A stretch of 64,000 nt of DNA from Symsagittifera roscoffensis (taxonomy: Eukaryota; Xenacoelomorpha; Acoela; Convolutidae): the NCBI RefSeq assembly GCF_963678635.1, contig NC_087065.1:49982952-50046951 (forward strand). Reading direction: 5' to 3'. The notes below the pieces were generated by a model that was given only the letters and a program-made list of their open reading frames with translations, had not been told where the DNA came from and made no database searches. Both the position numbers and the translations under genes were made by a program. Shown one piece after another: positions 44,300-54,616 of the stretch (position 1 is its first letter; each line of letters opens with the position of its first letter).

Positions 44300-45706
44300 A
44301 TGTTTGAAGCGTCATTCCATTTTACTTTATCTTCGAAAGATAGACAAATGCTAGTGGTATCAGGCCACGAGTATTACCTTAAACGAAAAAACAAGACAAC
44401 AACAAATTGGAACTGCTCAAAGTACCAAACCCATAAATGCCGCGCAACAGCAATTACGGAAGGAGAAAATTTTATTGAAACGAGGGGTCAACATAATCAC
44501 GATATTTCCACGGGCAAACCTGATGCTCGACTAGTTTTGAAAAACATCAAGGAGCTAAGCGATAGTAACACCCCAACCGTCGCAGTCGCAACTGCCATTC
44601 AGCCAATTACAGACAACATTGCTACTCAACTAGCCCTACCATCCAAAGAAAATTTAGTTCGCACCGCACAACGAGCGCGCAAGCAACGAGAAGAAGTCTT
44701 ACCAGTCTCGCCAGCAAACAGAAGTTTCGAAATACCCGAACTTTTCAAAAATTTTATTAGATTTGACAGTGGGCAAAATGATCACGAGAGGATTATTTTA
44801 TTCGGTGACCCTGAAATGCTACGTGTGCTTGAAACATCCAACTTTTGGTTGGCTGATGGAACTTTTAAAGTCACCCCGAAAATGTTTTATCAACTTTACT
44901 CCATACACGTTAGTCTTTCAGGAATAGCCCCTGCTTGCGTATATGCGTTCCTGCCAAATAAAACAGAAAAAACTTACCACCGTTTCTTAGAAGCCCTAAA
45001 AATACTAGTCCCTGATAGTAGACCTGAAAAAATTTTACTGGATTTTGAGCAGGCCGCTATTCAAGCGTTTCAGAAAAAGTTTCCCGAGACCAAGCTGTCG
45101 GGATGTTTCTTCCATCTTTCACAAAGTTTTTTGAGAAAAATCGGGGAGCTCGGATTGAAAAAGGATTACGAAACTAACCACGAGTTCGCTTTAGCACTCA
45201 AAATGTTACCCGCACTGGCTTTCGAAAAAGAAGAAGAAATAGGAAATTCATACGATAAAATAGTGGAGGAAATTCAAATAGTTTGCGATCGCACCATAAA
45301 AGAGTCGGAAAAAATAGCGAAAGTTGACGAGCTTTGCCTTTATTTTGGATCTAACTACATAAAAAGTCTCGTCCCGAATCGGGAAGCCCTATTCCCCCCT
45401 TCATTATGGAATCAAAGGGATGCGGCATCATCGGGTTTGGCCAGAACAACAAATGCTGTAGAGGGCTGGCATTATGGCATACAGTCATACTTCAGTGGAT
45501 CGCATCCCAGTATATGGAAAGTGATTGCAAATTTGCAAAAAGACGCGTCCGTCCAAAAACTTAATTTCTATAACGCCTCGAGTGGGCACCAATTCACAAA
45601 AAAGAAAAAATACCGGGAGCTCAACGAAAAAATGCAGAATATTATGCATGTTTACGAAGAAAAAACTGATTTGCATTTCTTTCGCGCTATGGCGAACTTG
45701 AGTTAA
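44300..45706 (+). CDS. MULE transposase with N-terminal FLYWCH zinc finger
   Basis: 468 aa from the first ATG; an upstream extension to 44270 would need a TTG start and is unlikely in a eukaryote. The N-terminus has a FLYWCH-type DNA-binding finger with W37, C39, C47, H65 and H67. The MULE catalytic domain follows: D186 in ADGTFKV, D248 in LLDFEQAA, the C269-x2-H272 motif in GCFFHLSQ, and E388 in RTTNAVEGWH. These are the expected D-D-E residues plus the C-x2-H of Mutator-like transposases. Known role: cuts and pastes the element by binding its terminal repeats, in the nucleus. The frame has no interruption. The closest named group appears to be animal FLYWCH-MULE proteins; I cannot assign a subfamily. 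Domestication is unlikely because terminal repeats and target duplication are intact. Confidence 0.92.
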   Translation: MFEASFHFTLSSKDRQMLVVSGHEYYLKRKNKTTTNWNCSKYQTHKCRATAITEGENFIETRGQHNHDISTGKPDARLVLKNIKELSDSNTPTVAVATAIQPITDNIATQLALPSKENLVRTAQRARKQREEVLPVSPANRSFEIPELFKNFIRFDSGQNDHERIILFGDPEMLRVLETSNFWLADGTFKVTPKMFYQLYSIHVSLSGIAPACVYAFLPNKTEKTYHRFLEALKILVPDSRPEKILLDFEQAAIQAFQKKFPETKLSGCFFHLSQSFLRKIGELGLKKDYETNHEFALALKMLPALAFEKEEEIGNSYDKIVEEIQIVCDRTIKESEKIAKVDELCLYFGSNYIKSLVPNREALFPPSLWNQRDAASSGLARTTNAVEGWHYGIQSYFSGSHPSIWKVIANLQKDASVQKLNFYNASSGHQFTKKKKYRELNEKMQNIMHVYEEKTDLHFFRAMANLS

Positions 45707-45736
45707 ATATTTGCTATTTAATCTATATTGCCAAGC

Positions 45737-45742
45737 AATAAA
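45737..45742 (+). terminator. Poly(A) signal of MULE transposase
   Basis: AATAAA 31 nt after the stop codon, inside the element. Confidence 0.6.
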
Positions 45743-45814
45743 ATTTTTTCCAAGTTTAATTATTTTCCTTGATTTTTCAAAATTGAGCTAGAGTCGATTT
45801 GAAACCGGCAAAAT

Positions 45815-45868
45815 AATAAATACATACAAGCCCAACATACAAGCCCAAATACATACAAGCCCAACATA
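45815..45868 (+). repeat. Short tandem repeat in MULE 3' region
   Basis: ATACAAGCCCAA-type units repeated about three times (periods ~12-19 nt). Confidence 0.6.
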
Positions 45869-45977
45869 AATCCCTCCGCCCAACCCTGTAAGGTTAACCC
45901 ATTTATTGTACCCTTGATATACCCGTTATCAAATTTACCCGAAATTCAACTTTTTTGGGAAAATTGGAAAATTTTTT

Positions 45978-46050
45978 GTGCCGCCAGGGATTCGATCCTT
46001 TGAACTCTAGATTTTGAGACTAACGCTTTAACAATTATACCATGAGGCCT
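45978..46050 (-). tRNA. tRNA-like sequence (pseudo-tRNA) inside the MULE
   Basis: Read on the minus strand: GGCCTCATGGTATAATTG (box A-like), an anticodon-loop-like CTCAAAA (CAA, Leu if real), and GGATCGAATCC, a 10/11 match to the box B consensus GGTTCGANNCC. Acceptor and T stems pair poorly, so it is not a functional tRNA; it could be a captured tRNA gene or SINE head. Confidence 0.35.
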
Positions 46051-46418
46051 TTGGTTGTTATCCAAAAATTTCTTCCATCTTTGGCTCTTTGATCTTAATT
46101 AAGCCCATGTTTGAGTTTTCAACGCGTAGATCAATTCTGTCGGCGCCAAAAGATCAAGGTCAAGAAATTCAAATGGTTTTGGACTGTTTTGTATATGCAC
46201 CAATTTGAATCATGTCGGTCGGATTCGTTTTCAAGTTCATATCAAAGTCTAGACTATCGGCAAGGTCATTTCTGTTCAAATCTAAAACGCATTTAGCAGC
46301 GTGCGTGTTAACTCATTTTGGTTTGCAAAATTTTTCGCAATTAAAGCTTTGATGTTTACCGACGATATGGTTCCGAATCCTTTTCAAGTAACTTTCACTT
46401 TGATTCTAACAATTGGTT

Positions 46419-46523
46419 TTAAAAAGGGGTTAAATTGTAGTGGGGTTATCTGATTTGGGGGTTATATGTGAGGGGGTTAAGAAAAAGGGGGTTACAAAAC
46501 ACGGGGTGATAAGCTTGGGAACC
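46419..46523 (-). repeat. MULE right terminal inverted repeat
   Basis: Carries GGGGTTA motifs (complement of TAACCCC) about six times. Inner end TTTAAAAAGGGGTTAAATTG pairs with the inner end of the left repeat. Confidence 0.88.
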
Positions 46524-46532
46524 CATTGAATC

Positions 46533-47890
46533 AACAAAGTGTAAATTTTTGTATTTTTGCAAACGTATGGTGCATGACATTTTTAAAAGAAAGTTATGCC
46601 TAAGTTTAAAGAAAATTACAAGTAATTAAGAGTTTTTATTGCTCCAAAACATTAATTCCAAGAACCTGTCAATTCCAATTGCAGAAAATTAGCTAGAGTT
46701 AAACGTATTATTTATAAGGGGACGTGAAATTTTATCAAAATTTTCCTTACTCAGGTTTTAAACAGCGTACGTTGTACCAATTGTTTCATATGCGCTGCTT
46801 GTTTATGGATCTAACAACAAACGAAATCGTACACAATTTTTTTTGCATAAAATTTATTATCCTCGAACAATGCTAGACAAATAGAAATATGATCATATCA
46901 AAATGTAATTTGCAGATAATGGCATTCAAACAGTGTACAATTTTTTTCACGGTCAGTTACTTAGCGAAACAGTTTCATAAATTTTGCAAAAATTCCTGAT
47001 AACTTTCTTGCGGGTCTGCGCAAGTAAAATGTTGATATAATACTAGAACAAACGCCCGCAATGTGATACCAATCCCTTTCAACAGATCAAACACAATGAA
47101 AAATTCGAGTTCTCAAAAAATTCTTCAACTTTCTGATAGAAAACAGTTTGCTACCAGCTGATTTGATGACATATAATAGCTCCAATCAACAAAACTTTTT
47201 GTAAAAGTCTTAAAATTAAACTGCTTCACTGACAGTTCAGAATTGATTGATATGTTCCTCTGATCATAAGGTTTAAAACCCATGTATTTTAGCTAAAATA
47301 TCATTCAACATTTTTTTTATGTTATGTTTTAAGGACCAAAACAAGTTGCGCAGTTAAGGCCCGGTCCATATAGTATTCCTGATATAGTATTTATTGTACC
47401 TAATTTATTTGCCAATGAAAGGTGACATATACTTCTATATTAAATAAACCTTTGATTCCAATTTTGATTCCAAATCGTGGTGGAACCGAAAACGTCAAAT
47501 CAGTTTTTAGGGCAAATTTATCTGAATTATCCAATTGGGATCCAATGATCAATCTCCCCGATTGAAATTTAAAGGAAAATTCACTTGGCTCTCGATTTGG
47601 TTCTCGCGTGGTTCTGGAGCATGTTTTCTCGTTTTTGTTTCTTCAAACTTATGTGATTTTATTTAAATAGGGTATGAGAAGAGAAAGGTATAAAAATCTG
47701 AAAAAAAAACACAAAAATCTTCGAGGTTTTTAACTGTTTTCAACAGCTAAATAGTCTAAATAGGAAGTTTTTTCTATTTTTTTTCTAGCTTTAAGTTGAA
47801 CCAAAATAATAAATATTCACAAGTCTTTTTCTCGTCACAGAGTGTTTTGGTTCTTAAGTTTTTAGTATCGATACTACAACGCTAAGAGTT
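46533..47890. other. Intergenic spacer, no gene seen
   Basis: AT-rich, no recognised repeat or coding segment. Confidence 0.55.
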
Positions 47891-47892
47891 TT

Positions 47893-48000
47893 CTAATAAA
47901 TAATTTTCTCAAATGCATCTGACGTTTGTTTGATTTGATTTTGCGGTGGAAAAGTATAGAGAAACCAAAACAAACCTAAATACAATTTTTTCATTCCTAC
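47893..48000 (-). pseudogene. Small LINE-related fragment
   Basis: The minus-strand end IKQTSDAFEKIIY matches LKQMSDAFEKLI of the LINE fragments at 25.9 and 35.8 kb, and nearby nucleotides (TTTCTCAAATGCATCTGACG) are shared. The rest of the ORF up to 48153 is not recognised. Confidence 0.5.
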
Positions 48001-49040
48001 TTCGTTCTGGAAACAACACTTTCGAATTAGTTTTTTGGGTAGAGTTATCAAATTATCAGAAAAACGTGTTTGATTTTTTTTTAAACGAAACAAAGTATGT
48101 TCCCATTGGTTCAACTGAAAAGTAATAAAAGCATGTTTGGTTCTGTTGATCATCTAACTGAAGGAATAAAACTCTATCAACAGTATTTGACTCTCAAACT
48201 ATATTTCGGCAGAGTCAGTACAAAAATGAGCTGAAGTTCTTTGCGATTGTGTTAAGTTTGTGCTTGATGAGTTTAAATTCAGCATTTATTACATGCGTTT
48301 AAATTTTTTGTTTCTACCATTGAAACTAGAGAAGAACGTCGTTTTTGTGTTTTTTAACAATTTTTTGGTTATCGCTCAGAATTAGCTCCCACAACTTATC
48401 GTCGAAACGGGCGGCGTGATGTTTTAAATTAAAACCATTTTTTCGAAATGGGTGGCGTGATATTTTGAACTTATTTTTTTTTCGAAAAGTGGTCCCATTG
48501 TAGAGAAAAACGAGTTTTAAAGTTTTGAGTTTTAGTTCAATTTCAATCGAGTAAAACAAGCGAGCAGGCTCATCACATAAGGATAAGCTTTGTCACTTTC
48601 ATACAGCCATAAAATATTATTTAAACTCCAGTACTTTTTTTTGAAATTTCTTAACATCATTTGGAAAAACTTCAAACATTTCTGCACAAATATTCGAAAT
48701 TGCCTGTTTTTTAGATCGAATGACGCAAAAGATTCTAACTAAACGATGAGAGTCAATCGTAAATTCACAGTTTAGTTCATTTAGTTGAAATAAGCTGAAA
48801 AAAATTAGAACTTGTTTCAATTTTTTGCAATCGTTTACTTTAATCATTGTGTTTGGGACACTGGTTTTTTTTTACTCAGCAATGGATTATCCTTGTTGTA
48901 TCTTTGTCTAATTATTTTGCTTTTGAAGTCTTTCGAAAAATTGTTTTCAATCATGTATTTTGAACCGAACATCGTCAATGTGATAGACCGATTCAGAAAG
49001 TGGAACTCCTCAACCCAGGTAAAGCGTGAATTGTCTCCAA
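48001..49040. other. Intergenic spacer, no gene seen
   Basis: Includes a two-unit degenerate repeat near 48400-48475 (CGAAACGGGCGGCGTGAT / CGAAATGGGTGGCGTGAT). No coding signal. Confidence 0.5.
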
Positions 49041-49043
49041 TGC

Positions 49044-49205
49044 TCTATATATACTCGGCGCGCAAAAAGCAAAAAAAAAGAAGTTTTGTATATACAGCAC
49101 TTACGCAAGAAAAAAAAAGAAATATTGTGTTCTATATACAGCCGGTATGCAAAAAAAGAATTCCAGTGTTCTATCTTCAGACGGTACGCAAAAAAAATGA
49201 AACTT
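49044..49205 (+). repeat. Four-unit degenerate tandem repeat
   Basis: Units of ~38-45 bp: TTCTATATACAGCCGGTACG-like start, then GCAAAAAAAAAGAA, then TGTG. Four units with decreasing similarity. Confidence 0.65.
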
Positions 49206-49758
49206 AAGGGCAGTCAAATCAAATCATTTAGGTCTTCGCCCTAGTCCAGCAGTCTGATTAATACACTAACATACTTTTTTGATTCTGAGATTTATGTTGC
49301 GACTCTGCGCGACTTTAACCTAGGCATGATTGATGATTTTTCGCCTCAAGGTGATCACATTAGCGACGTTTATCGTCGTAGCACAACTCACGGACCTCAG
49401 CCCTCCAATTAACGCTTTGACACCAATGAAACAGCTCTATATTTTCAGTTTTTGTTCTCCAAAAATAGTTAAGCTAAAGCGATAACTTTGAATTACATGA
49501 TTACTTTGGAAACAAATGTTGACTAGGAATATAACACTCAATCTAATAATGATATGTCGATGAGGACATTTTTAAAATCAAATCGTCAAACCATTTTCTA
49601 TTAAGCCTTGAGCCGACATTAACTTGACTTTTATCAGAAAATTACTTATATTAAGCATAGGCTTCAACAAGGGACAAGCTGTTGTCATTCCATTTTTGAA
49701 AAATATGCAAGCCTTGCACGAATGATAATGAGTTTCGGATAGGAAATAATGAACCATA

Positions 49759-49764
49759 TTTATT
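49759..49764 (-). terminator. Candidate MORN3 poly(A) signal
   Basis: AATAAA on the minus strand, ~109 nt past the MORN3 stop codon. Confidence 0.45.
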
Positions 49765-49872
49765 TAAAGAAAAAACACCACAAATATGGCTTTGCTTGTT
49801 TTTTGACAATTATTTTTATAACAAACATAATTTTCCAGTTTCACTGACAAGCAAACTATAGTCTAGGTTGAT

Positions 49873-49956
49873 TCATAAACCATTTTCGTCTTCCAATTCA
49901 TTCAAAACTGCATTGGTAGCTTCGTCGAGAACTCCTTCCGCGTCGGCTAGCTTAAC
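49873..49956 (-). CDS. MORN3: MORN3 exon 5 (C-terminus)
   Basis: VKLADAEGVLDEATNAVLNE then LEDENGL and stop (TGA 49875-49873). Acceptor AATGTTTCCAG|GTTAAG. Too short for ORF prediction; found through the conserved EVK...DxEGVLxEA ending of the family. Confidence 0.88.
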   Translation of the reverse strand, partial: VKLADAEGVLDEATNAVLNELEDENGL

Positions 49957-52900
49957 CTGGAAACATTTACTGGCTAATTACCTATCATTACCCATTGAAT
50001 ACGAAATAATTTTCTATCAGCGAATATAAGACATGCAACAGACATTATTGAACAAGACAAAATTTCAAGTGTCAATGTATTTCTTATTCGTATTCTCTAG
50101 GAGACTAAAAAGTCATTTAGACTTTTCTTATCATCGGTCGCGAGAAAATTAAGATTAAGAGTTCTATAAGTAAAAACTAAGCTATTTAAACTAGCCAATT
50201 TTAACTAATACATCATTTCGATATTTTTTCTATTGAATAACTCACTCATTTGCAGGTTCCGGTAACACTGTTGACGATTTAGCAAGGCACTAGCACATAA
50301 CTTTCAGTATTAATAAACATCATTTAAATTTTCTATAAATGAGTTATCCAGTTGCCTGAATTTTGTTAGTATGAAACTTCCTAAATTAGGATTTGATTAA
50401 AGCAAAAAGGCGATTTTATTTCAAACACGGGAGTGGGATAGTTTTTTGTGCAAATGCTTTTTAAAATTTTAGGCTGAGAGGTTCAATGTTTTGCTTACTT
50501 CGCTCAGCGGGTACTGTGTCGGATTTGAGGCAACGTCTCTTCCGTAATCAATCATCTGGCCGCACTTGGGGATGTCGTCTTTCCACACGCCCTCATACAG
50601 CTGTCCTTTGTCCAAATAATAGAAAGATCCAGGTCCATTCTTCTTGTCAAACAGCCACTGCCCCTCATAGCGGTTGTCATTAGCTATAGTTAAAAAATTA
50701 AAATTATACCGCAACATTTTTATCTACTAAAAAATTTTGTATGTAACTGAACAATACTACTGATACACCTACCCTAATTTACTGAACTTAACTGAAAAAC
50801 GACATGAACACAAGAAATAAAGTGCGTGTTTCAAATTGATAGACAAAACTTACGCAGCCTAAGCATGCCCTTTCCGTGTCGCATGTCATCGTACCATTCA
50901 CCTTCATAAACGCTTGTGTCCACGTAGTAATGTCTACCCCATCCTGAGCGTTTGTCTTGATACCACTCCCCTTCGAAAGTTTCGTTATTAGGATAAAATT
51001 GGGTACCGTATCCCTATGAAAAATATAGAGTACAGGTTCTTTACATAAGATAAGATATTTTAATTGGCAATTTAAGGTTATTTTAAAACTCATTTTAAAA
51101 ATCGAAATAGTAATTATGCTTGTAATAAGCCTCAATTTAATTTTAAACTAACATGACGCTTGCCATTTTTCCAGCCGCCTGCATAGAGACGCTTATATCC
51201 TCCGTTTTTATCTGGGATGCTCAACGTTCCAAAACCATGCATCTTGTCATCTTTCCAATCTCCGTCATATACAGCCCCGTTCTTCCACTTCTGCGTACCC
51301 TTTCCTTAAGAAATTTAAAACTTTTGATACAAAAGCATTTAAAAAATTTTTTTAACCGGCAATAACGCATTATTTCGTGGACCATTTCTCGAGTCAATTA
51401 ATTTTTAGGACAATTTTTAAACAGCTATGAAACTGAGATCATTTAATCCATAAAAAAAATCTTTCGACTAGACCTATATAACCCACTCACCCAAAATCGT
51501 TATGGTTGATCTTACTACATCTGGGTTTACATTATATCGAGAGTAATCACCAGTACCAAAATGATAAATCAGTCCCATTTGCACCAAAATAAAAAATCAA
51601 TCGCGTTATTACTAAAAAAAACATTCAATTGGCCGAAGACTACTAGGCCGACTATTTTAAGCTCTTGGTTTAAGGTCGCCGGTAAATAATAACCATCTCC
51701 TTTTTTCGTATACAGTCCTACTCTCTGTTGGCGAGCTCGCAACACGTTGGCGCGACTGCGGCGCTCACTATTCTGCTGTTTAGTTTTCTTGTTTGAATAG
51801 TAAAAAAATTAATGTAATAAATCGCTGGCTCACAATTCGACCAATCCGAAATCAAGTTGAATAATTTTGGTACAAGTGGGACCAGTTTTTCATTTTGGTA
51901 CAAATGAACAATCTTTTTACAAATGGGACTTCGCCCGTTATCTTAACAAATAGCTGCGATGACAAGGAATTGTCGAATTGGAAAATTGTGAATATGCTTG
52001 AGGATTTCAAGTTGACACAAAAAAGCCCAGTATTACTCATTGCTCGATTCCCAAAATTGAACAGAAATTGAAATAAAAAATTGTGTACCCGCAGAACCAC
52101 CGCATTCTCGATCAATCGAAAAACCTGAAAATTTAATTTAGCTGAAAGCAACTCGCAACAAAATAAAATATGACTAGATCAGCAAAATTGGCACATAATT
52201 GGAGTTGCTGTATTCGAAAATTAATGCCGAAACTACCAAATAACGGAACTTAGTTATTTTTGGAAACTACAAGGAAACTGCAAATCCAATAGACTAAAGG
52301 AAAATCTTATGGATATTAGGTTTGCTTGGATTAGCTGGTTATCAAAGCAAATCTATTATCCAAAGAGCAAAATCTCTTTGAACAACGAGGATTATTGGTT
52401 TTCGACTATACGAGTATTGTTCTGCTCTGTGACGCTCTGTCTTTAGTTTGAACGGAGGCGGAGCGATAAGCAGAATGGTCCAAGGGCAGAATGGGTCCAA
52501 GAGCAGAAAAAAATTGACTTTTATTAGTTTATATGGGCTAATTGATGAAAAAAAAAAACATTATTAGAATTGTCAAAAACAGCAAGAAAATGCATAATTT
52601 TTACATGAATTGAATAGTTTCATCTTGATTAAAGTGATTAAATTATGCTTAAAATATTCCGTTTGTTTTTAATGTTAGTTTTTATACATTTTGTGTAATT
52701 TCTACACATCCATTTCTATTCCGGTTTTACAGGTGCTTTGTTTTTTAGATTGGCTGATGATGACTTTTATGTCGAAAACGTTTCTGGAATTTATTTTACA
52801 TTGATCTGCCGTTTTTACCACTTAAAATATTCGTTTGTATGGTAATCTTGACATTTCTTATGATTAATTTACCGATTAGCTTGTAAAAACTAATATTTTT

Positions 52901-53154
52901 CTGTTTTTCTGCTCTTGGACCCATTCTGCTCTCAGACCATTCTACTTATTGACTTAGCCACCAGTTTGAACAAAGATTCAAAATTATACAAGCATAACAA
53001 TCTGACCTGTTTTCTTGTTTTTAACCCAATCTCCTGCATATTCATTTCCGTTGACCCAGTAGACTGTATGAAGAAGTCCAGATTTATTAGCTTTTTCGTC
53101 CCATTCCTTCCAAAGAGGTTCAGATTTTGTATCCAGTTCCTTTAAAAACGGCAT
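49873..53154 (-). CDS. MORN3: MORN repeat-containing protein 3
   Basis: Five-exon gene, join on the minus strand of 53154-53007, 51304-51153, 51013-50854, 50683-50499 and 49956-49873. It gives 242 aa, close to the 240 aa I recall for the mammalian protein. All introns are GT-AG and phases match. The N-terminus SEPLWKEWDEKANKSGLLHT and the C-terminus CGQMIDYGRDVASNPTQYPL followed by EGVLDEA are typical of MORN3. Seven MORN repeats (Y-x-G-x-W ... G-x-G) fill residues ~36-200. Known: MORN repeats form extended beta-hairpin structures; vertebrate MORN3 is testis-enriched and linked to sperm and axoneme biology, with incompletely known biochemistry. It is divergent with CFAP44. The first intron holds MITE M1. 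Confidence 0.95.
50499..50683 (-). CDS. MORN3: MORN3 exon 4
   Basis: Residues 154-215. Acceptor TTTTTTAACTATAG|CTAATG. Donor GAGCGAA|GTAAGC; reading through the donor would end the protein within 10 codons and lose the conserved C-terminus. Confidence 0.92.
50854..51013 (-). CDS. MORN3: MORN3 exon 3
   Basis: Residues 101-153 plus one base. Acceptor TTTTTCATAG|GGATAC, donor CTGC|GTAAGT. Holds TFEGEWYQDKRSGWG and VYEGEWYDDMRHGKG. Confidence 0.92.
51153..51304 (-). CDS. MORN3: MORN3 exon 2
   Basis: Residues 50-100. Acceptor TTTCTTAAG|GAAAGG, donor CAT|GTTAGT. Holds WKNGAVYDGDWKDDKMHGFG and LYAGGWKNGKRH. Confidence 0.92.
52454..52962. mobile_element. MITE M1 in MORN3 intron 1, perfect 9-bp TSD
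   Basis: A 509-bp non-coding element flanked by AGTTTGAAC at 52445-52453 and 52963-52971. The left end GGAGGCGGAGCGATAAGC and the right end (reverse complement GGTGGCTAAGTCAATAAG) are inverted repeats, each iterating GCAGAATGG(G)TCCAAG every 16-17 nt. Independent insertion of the family at 15182. Confidence 0.88.
53007..53154 (-). CDS. MORN3: MORN3 exon 1
   Basis: Residues 1-49 plus one base. ATG at 53154. Donor ACAG|GTCAGA lies only 35 bp from the end of the MITE insertion's target duplication (52971). Confidence 0.9.
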
Positions 53155-53190
53155 TTTAACTACTGCTAAAATGAATAGGGAAGAAGAAAA
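53155..53190 (-). promoter_or_regulatory. Splice-acceptor-like site upstream of MORN3 ATG
   Basis: On the minus strand, a pyrimidine-rich run TTTTCTTCTTCCCTATTCAT then TTTAG lies 11 nt before the ATG. It looks like a genuine 3' splice site for a 5'UTR intron or a spliced leader. Confidence 0.5.
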
Positions 53191-53486
53191 TAAATATTGC
53201 TTCTTTTACAACATGAGCAGTTTTCTTGAAAACAATAAACGAACGAATATTTTGATTGTTTCTCAAAATTTTTCTTAAGAAAAAAACGAGATTCCTCTGT
53301 TTCTTTTGTGAAACATTTTTTTTTTGTCCAACAATTTTCATTCTCTTACTGTAATTTAAAATCAGTAATTTTCAAGAGAAAAAATTCGAATAATTAATGG
53401 TCATGAAAAACTGGTCATGAAAATGATTAAAAATAAAAACTAACATGGAACAATTTGTGATACAAAAATGTCTGTCGGATTAGCAG

Positions 53487-53656
53487 TATTTAGACAACCG
53501 CGTCAGTAAGCAGACAAATAATGTATTAACCAATCAGAATCGAGACAAAGGAAAAAAATAATAATTAATAGTTATTTATTTCGTAAGTTTGCTTTCTCAT
53601 ATCGGTTCAGATTGGTTGAGAATGCTTACTGGCAAGAGTACGCGATTGTCTAAATA
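53487..53656. mobile_element. Small inverted-repeat element between MORN3 and CFAP44
   Basis: ~170 bp. Ends TATTTAGACAACCGCG and CGCGATTGTCTAAATA are inverted, with inner matches CAGTAAGCA and AACCAATC. Flanked by CAG on both sides (possible 3-bp duplication). Confidence 0.55.
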
Positions 53657-54430
53657 CAGACCGCACTCCAAAATGTCCATAGCCTCTTATGCTGAGAATT
53701 AAATTTTATTGATATATAATTATTTAAAACAAATTAGCATAGAAACTTCCGATCATTATAAAAAAAATCACTACGAAACTTTTTTTTCAATTTGCATCGT
53801 ATTTTTTTCATGTGGTTATGAAAGGCTCTGAACGAAAGCCTAGAACTTCAATAAATATATAGAAATTAATTCCCATAAAATCACTAAAAAAGTTTCGAAA
53901 ATACATTTTACTGGATTATAACTAAGTTTTTTTCGGCTTAACTTGATTTTTAATACTACTATTTATGCTAATTTCAAGCCTATTATAAGTCTTTTATTTT
54001 CGTTTTGTTTGCTCGAATTTAGACTAATTATCTCGATAATGAGAAATTTTTTGCAAATTTGTTGATATAGTTCGGATCAGGAGTGAAAGGGCTTCAGTAT
54101 GATATATCACTCAAACCGTTACTATGATTATTTATAGTACCTGATTGTGCGTGAAAAACAAAAAAAAAAGAAAAACTAAAGCACCTTCGAAGACGAAGTT
54201 CCTTCATTTTCAATTGTCGGAATAAGAAGTTGTTCAAAGTAGTTTCTGAGTTTTCCAATTTTTTTTCTGGCCATAGAAATGGTATCGCGTAATAAACTAT
54301 TCGTTCTCTGATTGAAATCTTTTTCTCTTCTAACAAATAAAAAAATAGGTAATTTACACGACGGTTGATTTAATTATACGGCTGACTTCATTATAAAATA
54401 AGGTTTATCCTGTTCCTAGGTTTGCCTGCC
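53657..54430. other. MORN3-CFAP44 intergenic region, no gene seen
   Basis: AT-rich and non-coding. An 80-codon minus ORF at 54336-54094 has no recognisable motif. Confidence 0.5.
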
Positions 54431-54616
54431 AGTGAATTTGTTTTTTTTGTTTTGACTATTGAAAAGTGACGGGAATTTTGTCTTTTGCTGTGTTGCAGTT
54501 TGATTTGCTTTTGTTCTCCACACAGTGAATTTGTTTTTTTTGTTTTGACTATTGAAAAGTGACGGGAATTTTGTCTTTTGCTGTGTTGCAGTTTGATTTG
54601 CTTTTGTTCTCCACAC
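54431..54616. repeat. Perfect 93-bp tandem duplication
   Basis: Two identical 93-bp units, 54431-54523 and 54524-54616, each starting AGTGAATTTGTTTTTTTTGT and ending TTTTGTTCTCCACAC. Identity indicates a recent event. Confidence 0.95.

Larger units (their letters stand above)
43906..46523 (+). mobile_element. Intact Mutator-like (MULE) DNA transposon
   Basis: A 2618-bp element with a perfect 9-bp target-site duplication CATTGAATC at 43897-43905 and 46524-46532. The terminal inverted repeats are ~105 bp (43906-44010 and 46419-46523): GGTGTCCCACTCTTTAACCC on the left, GGTTCCCAAGCTTATCACCC (reverse complement) on the right. Each holds about six TAACCCC-like motifs spaced ~13-15 nt. A single uninterrupted transposase gene, a poly(A) signal and well-kept ends make this the youngest element in the window, possibly still competent. 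Confidence 0.93.
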
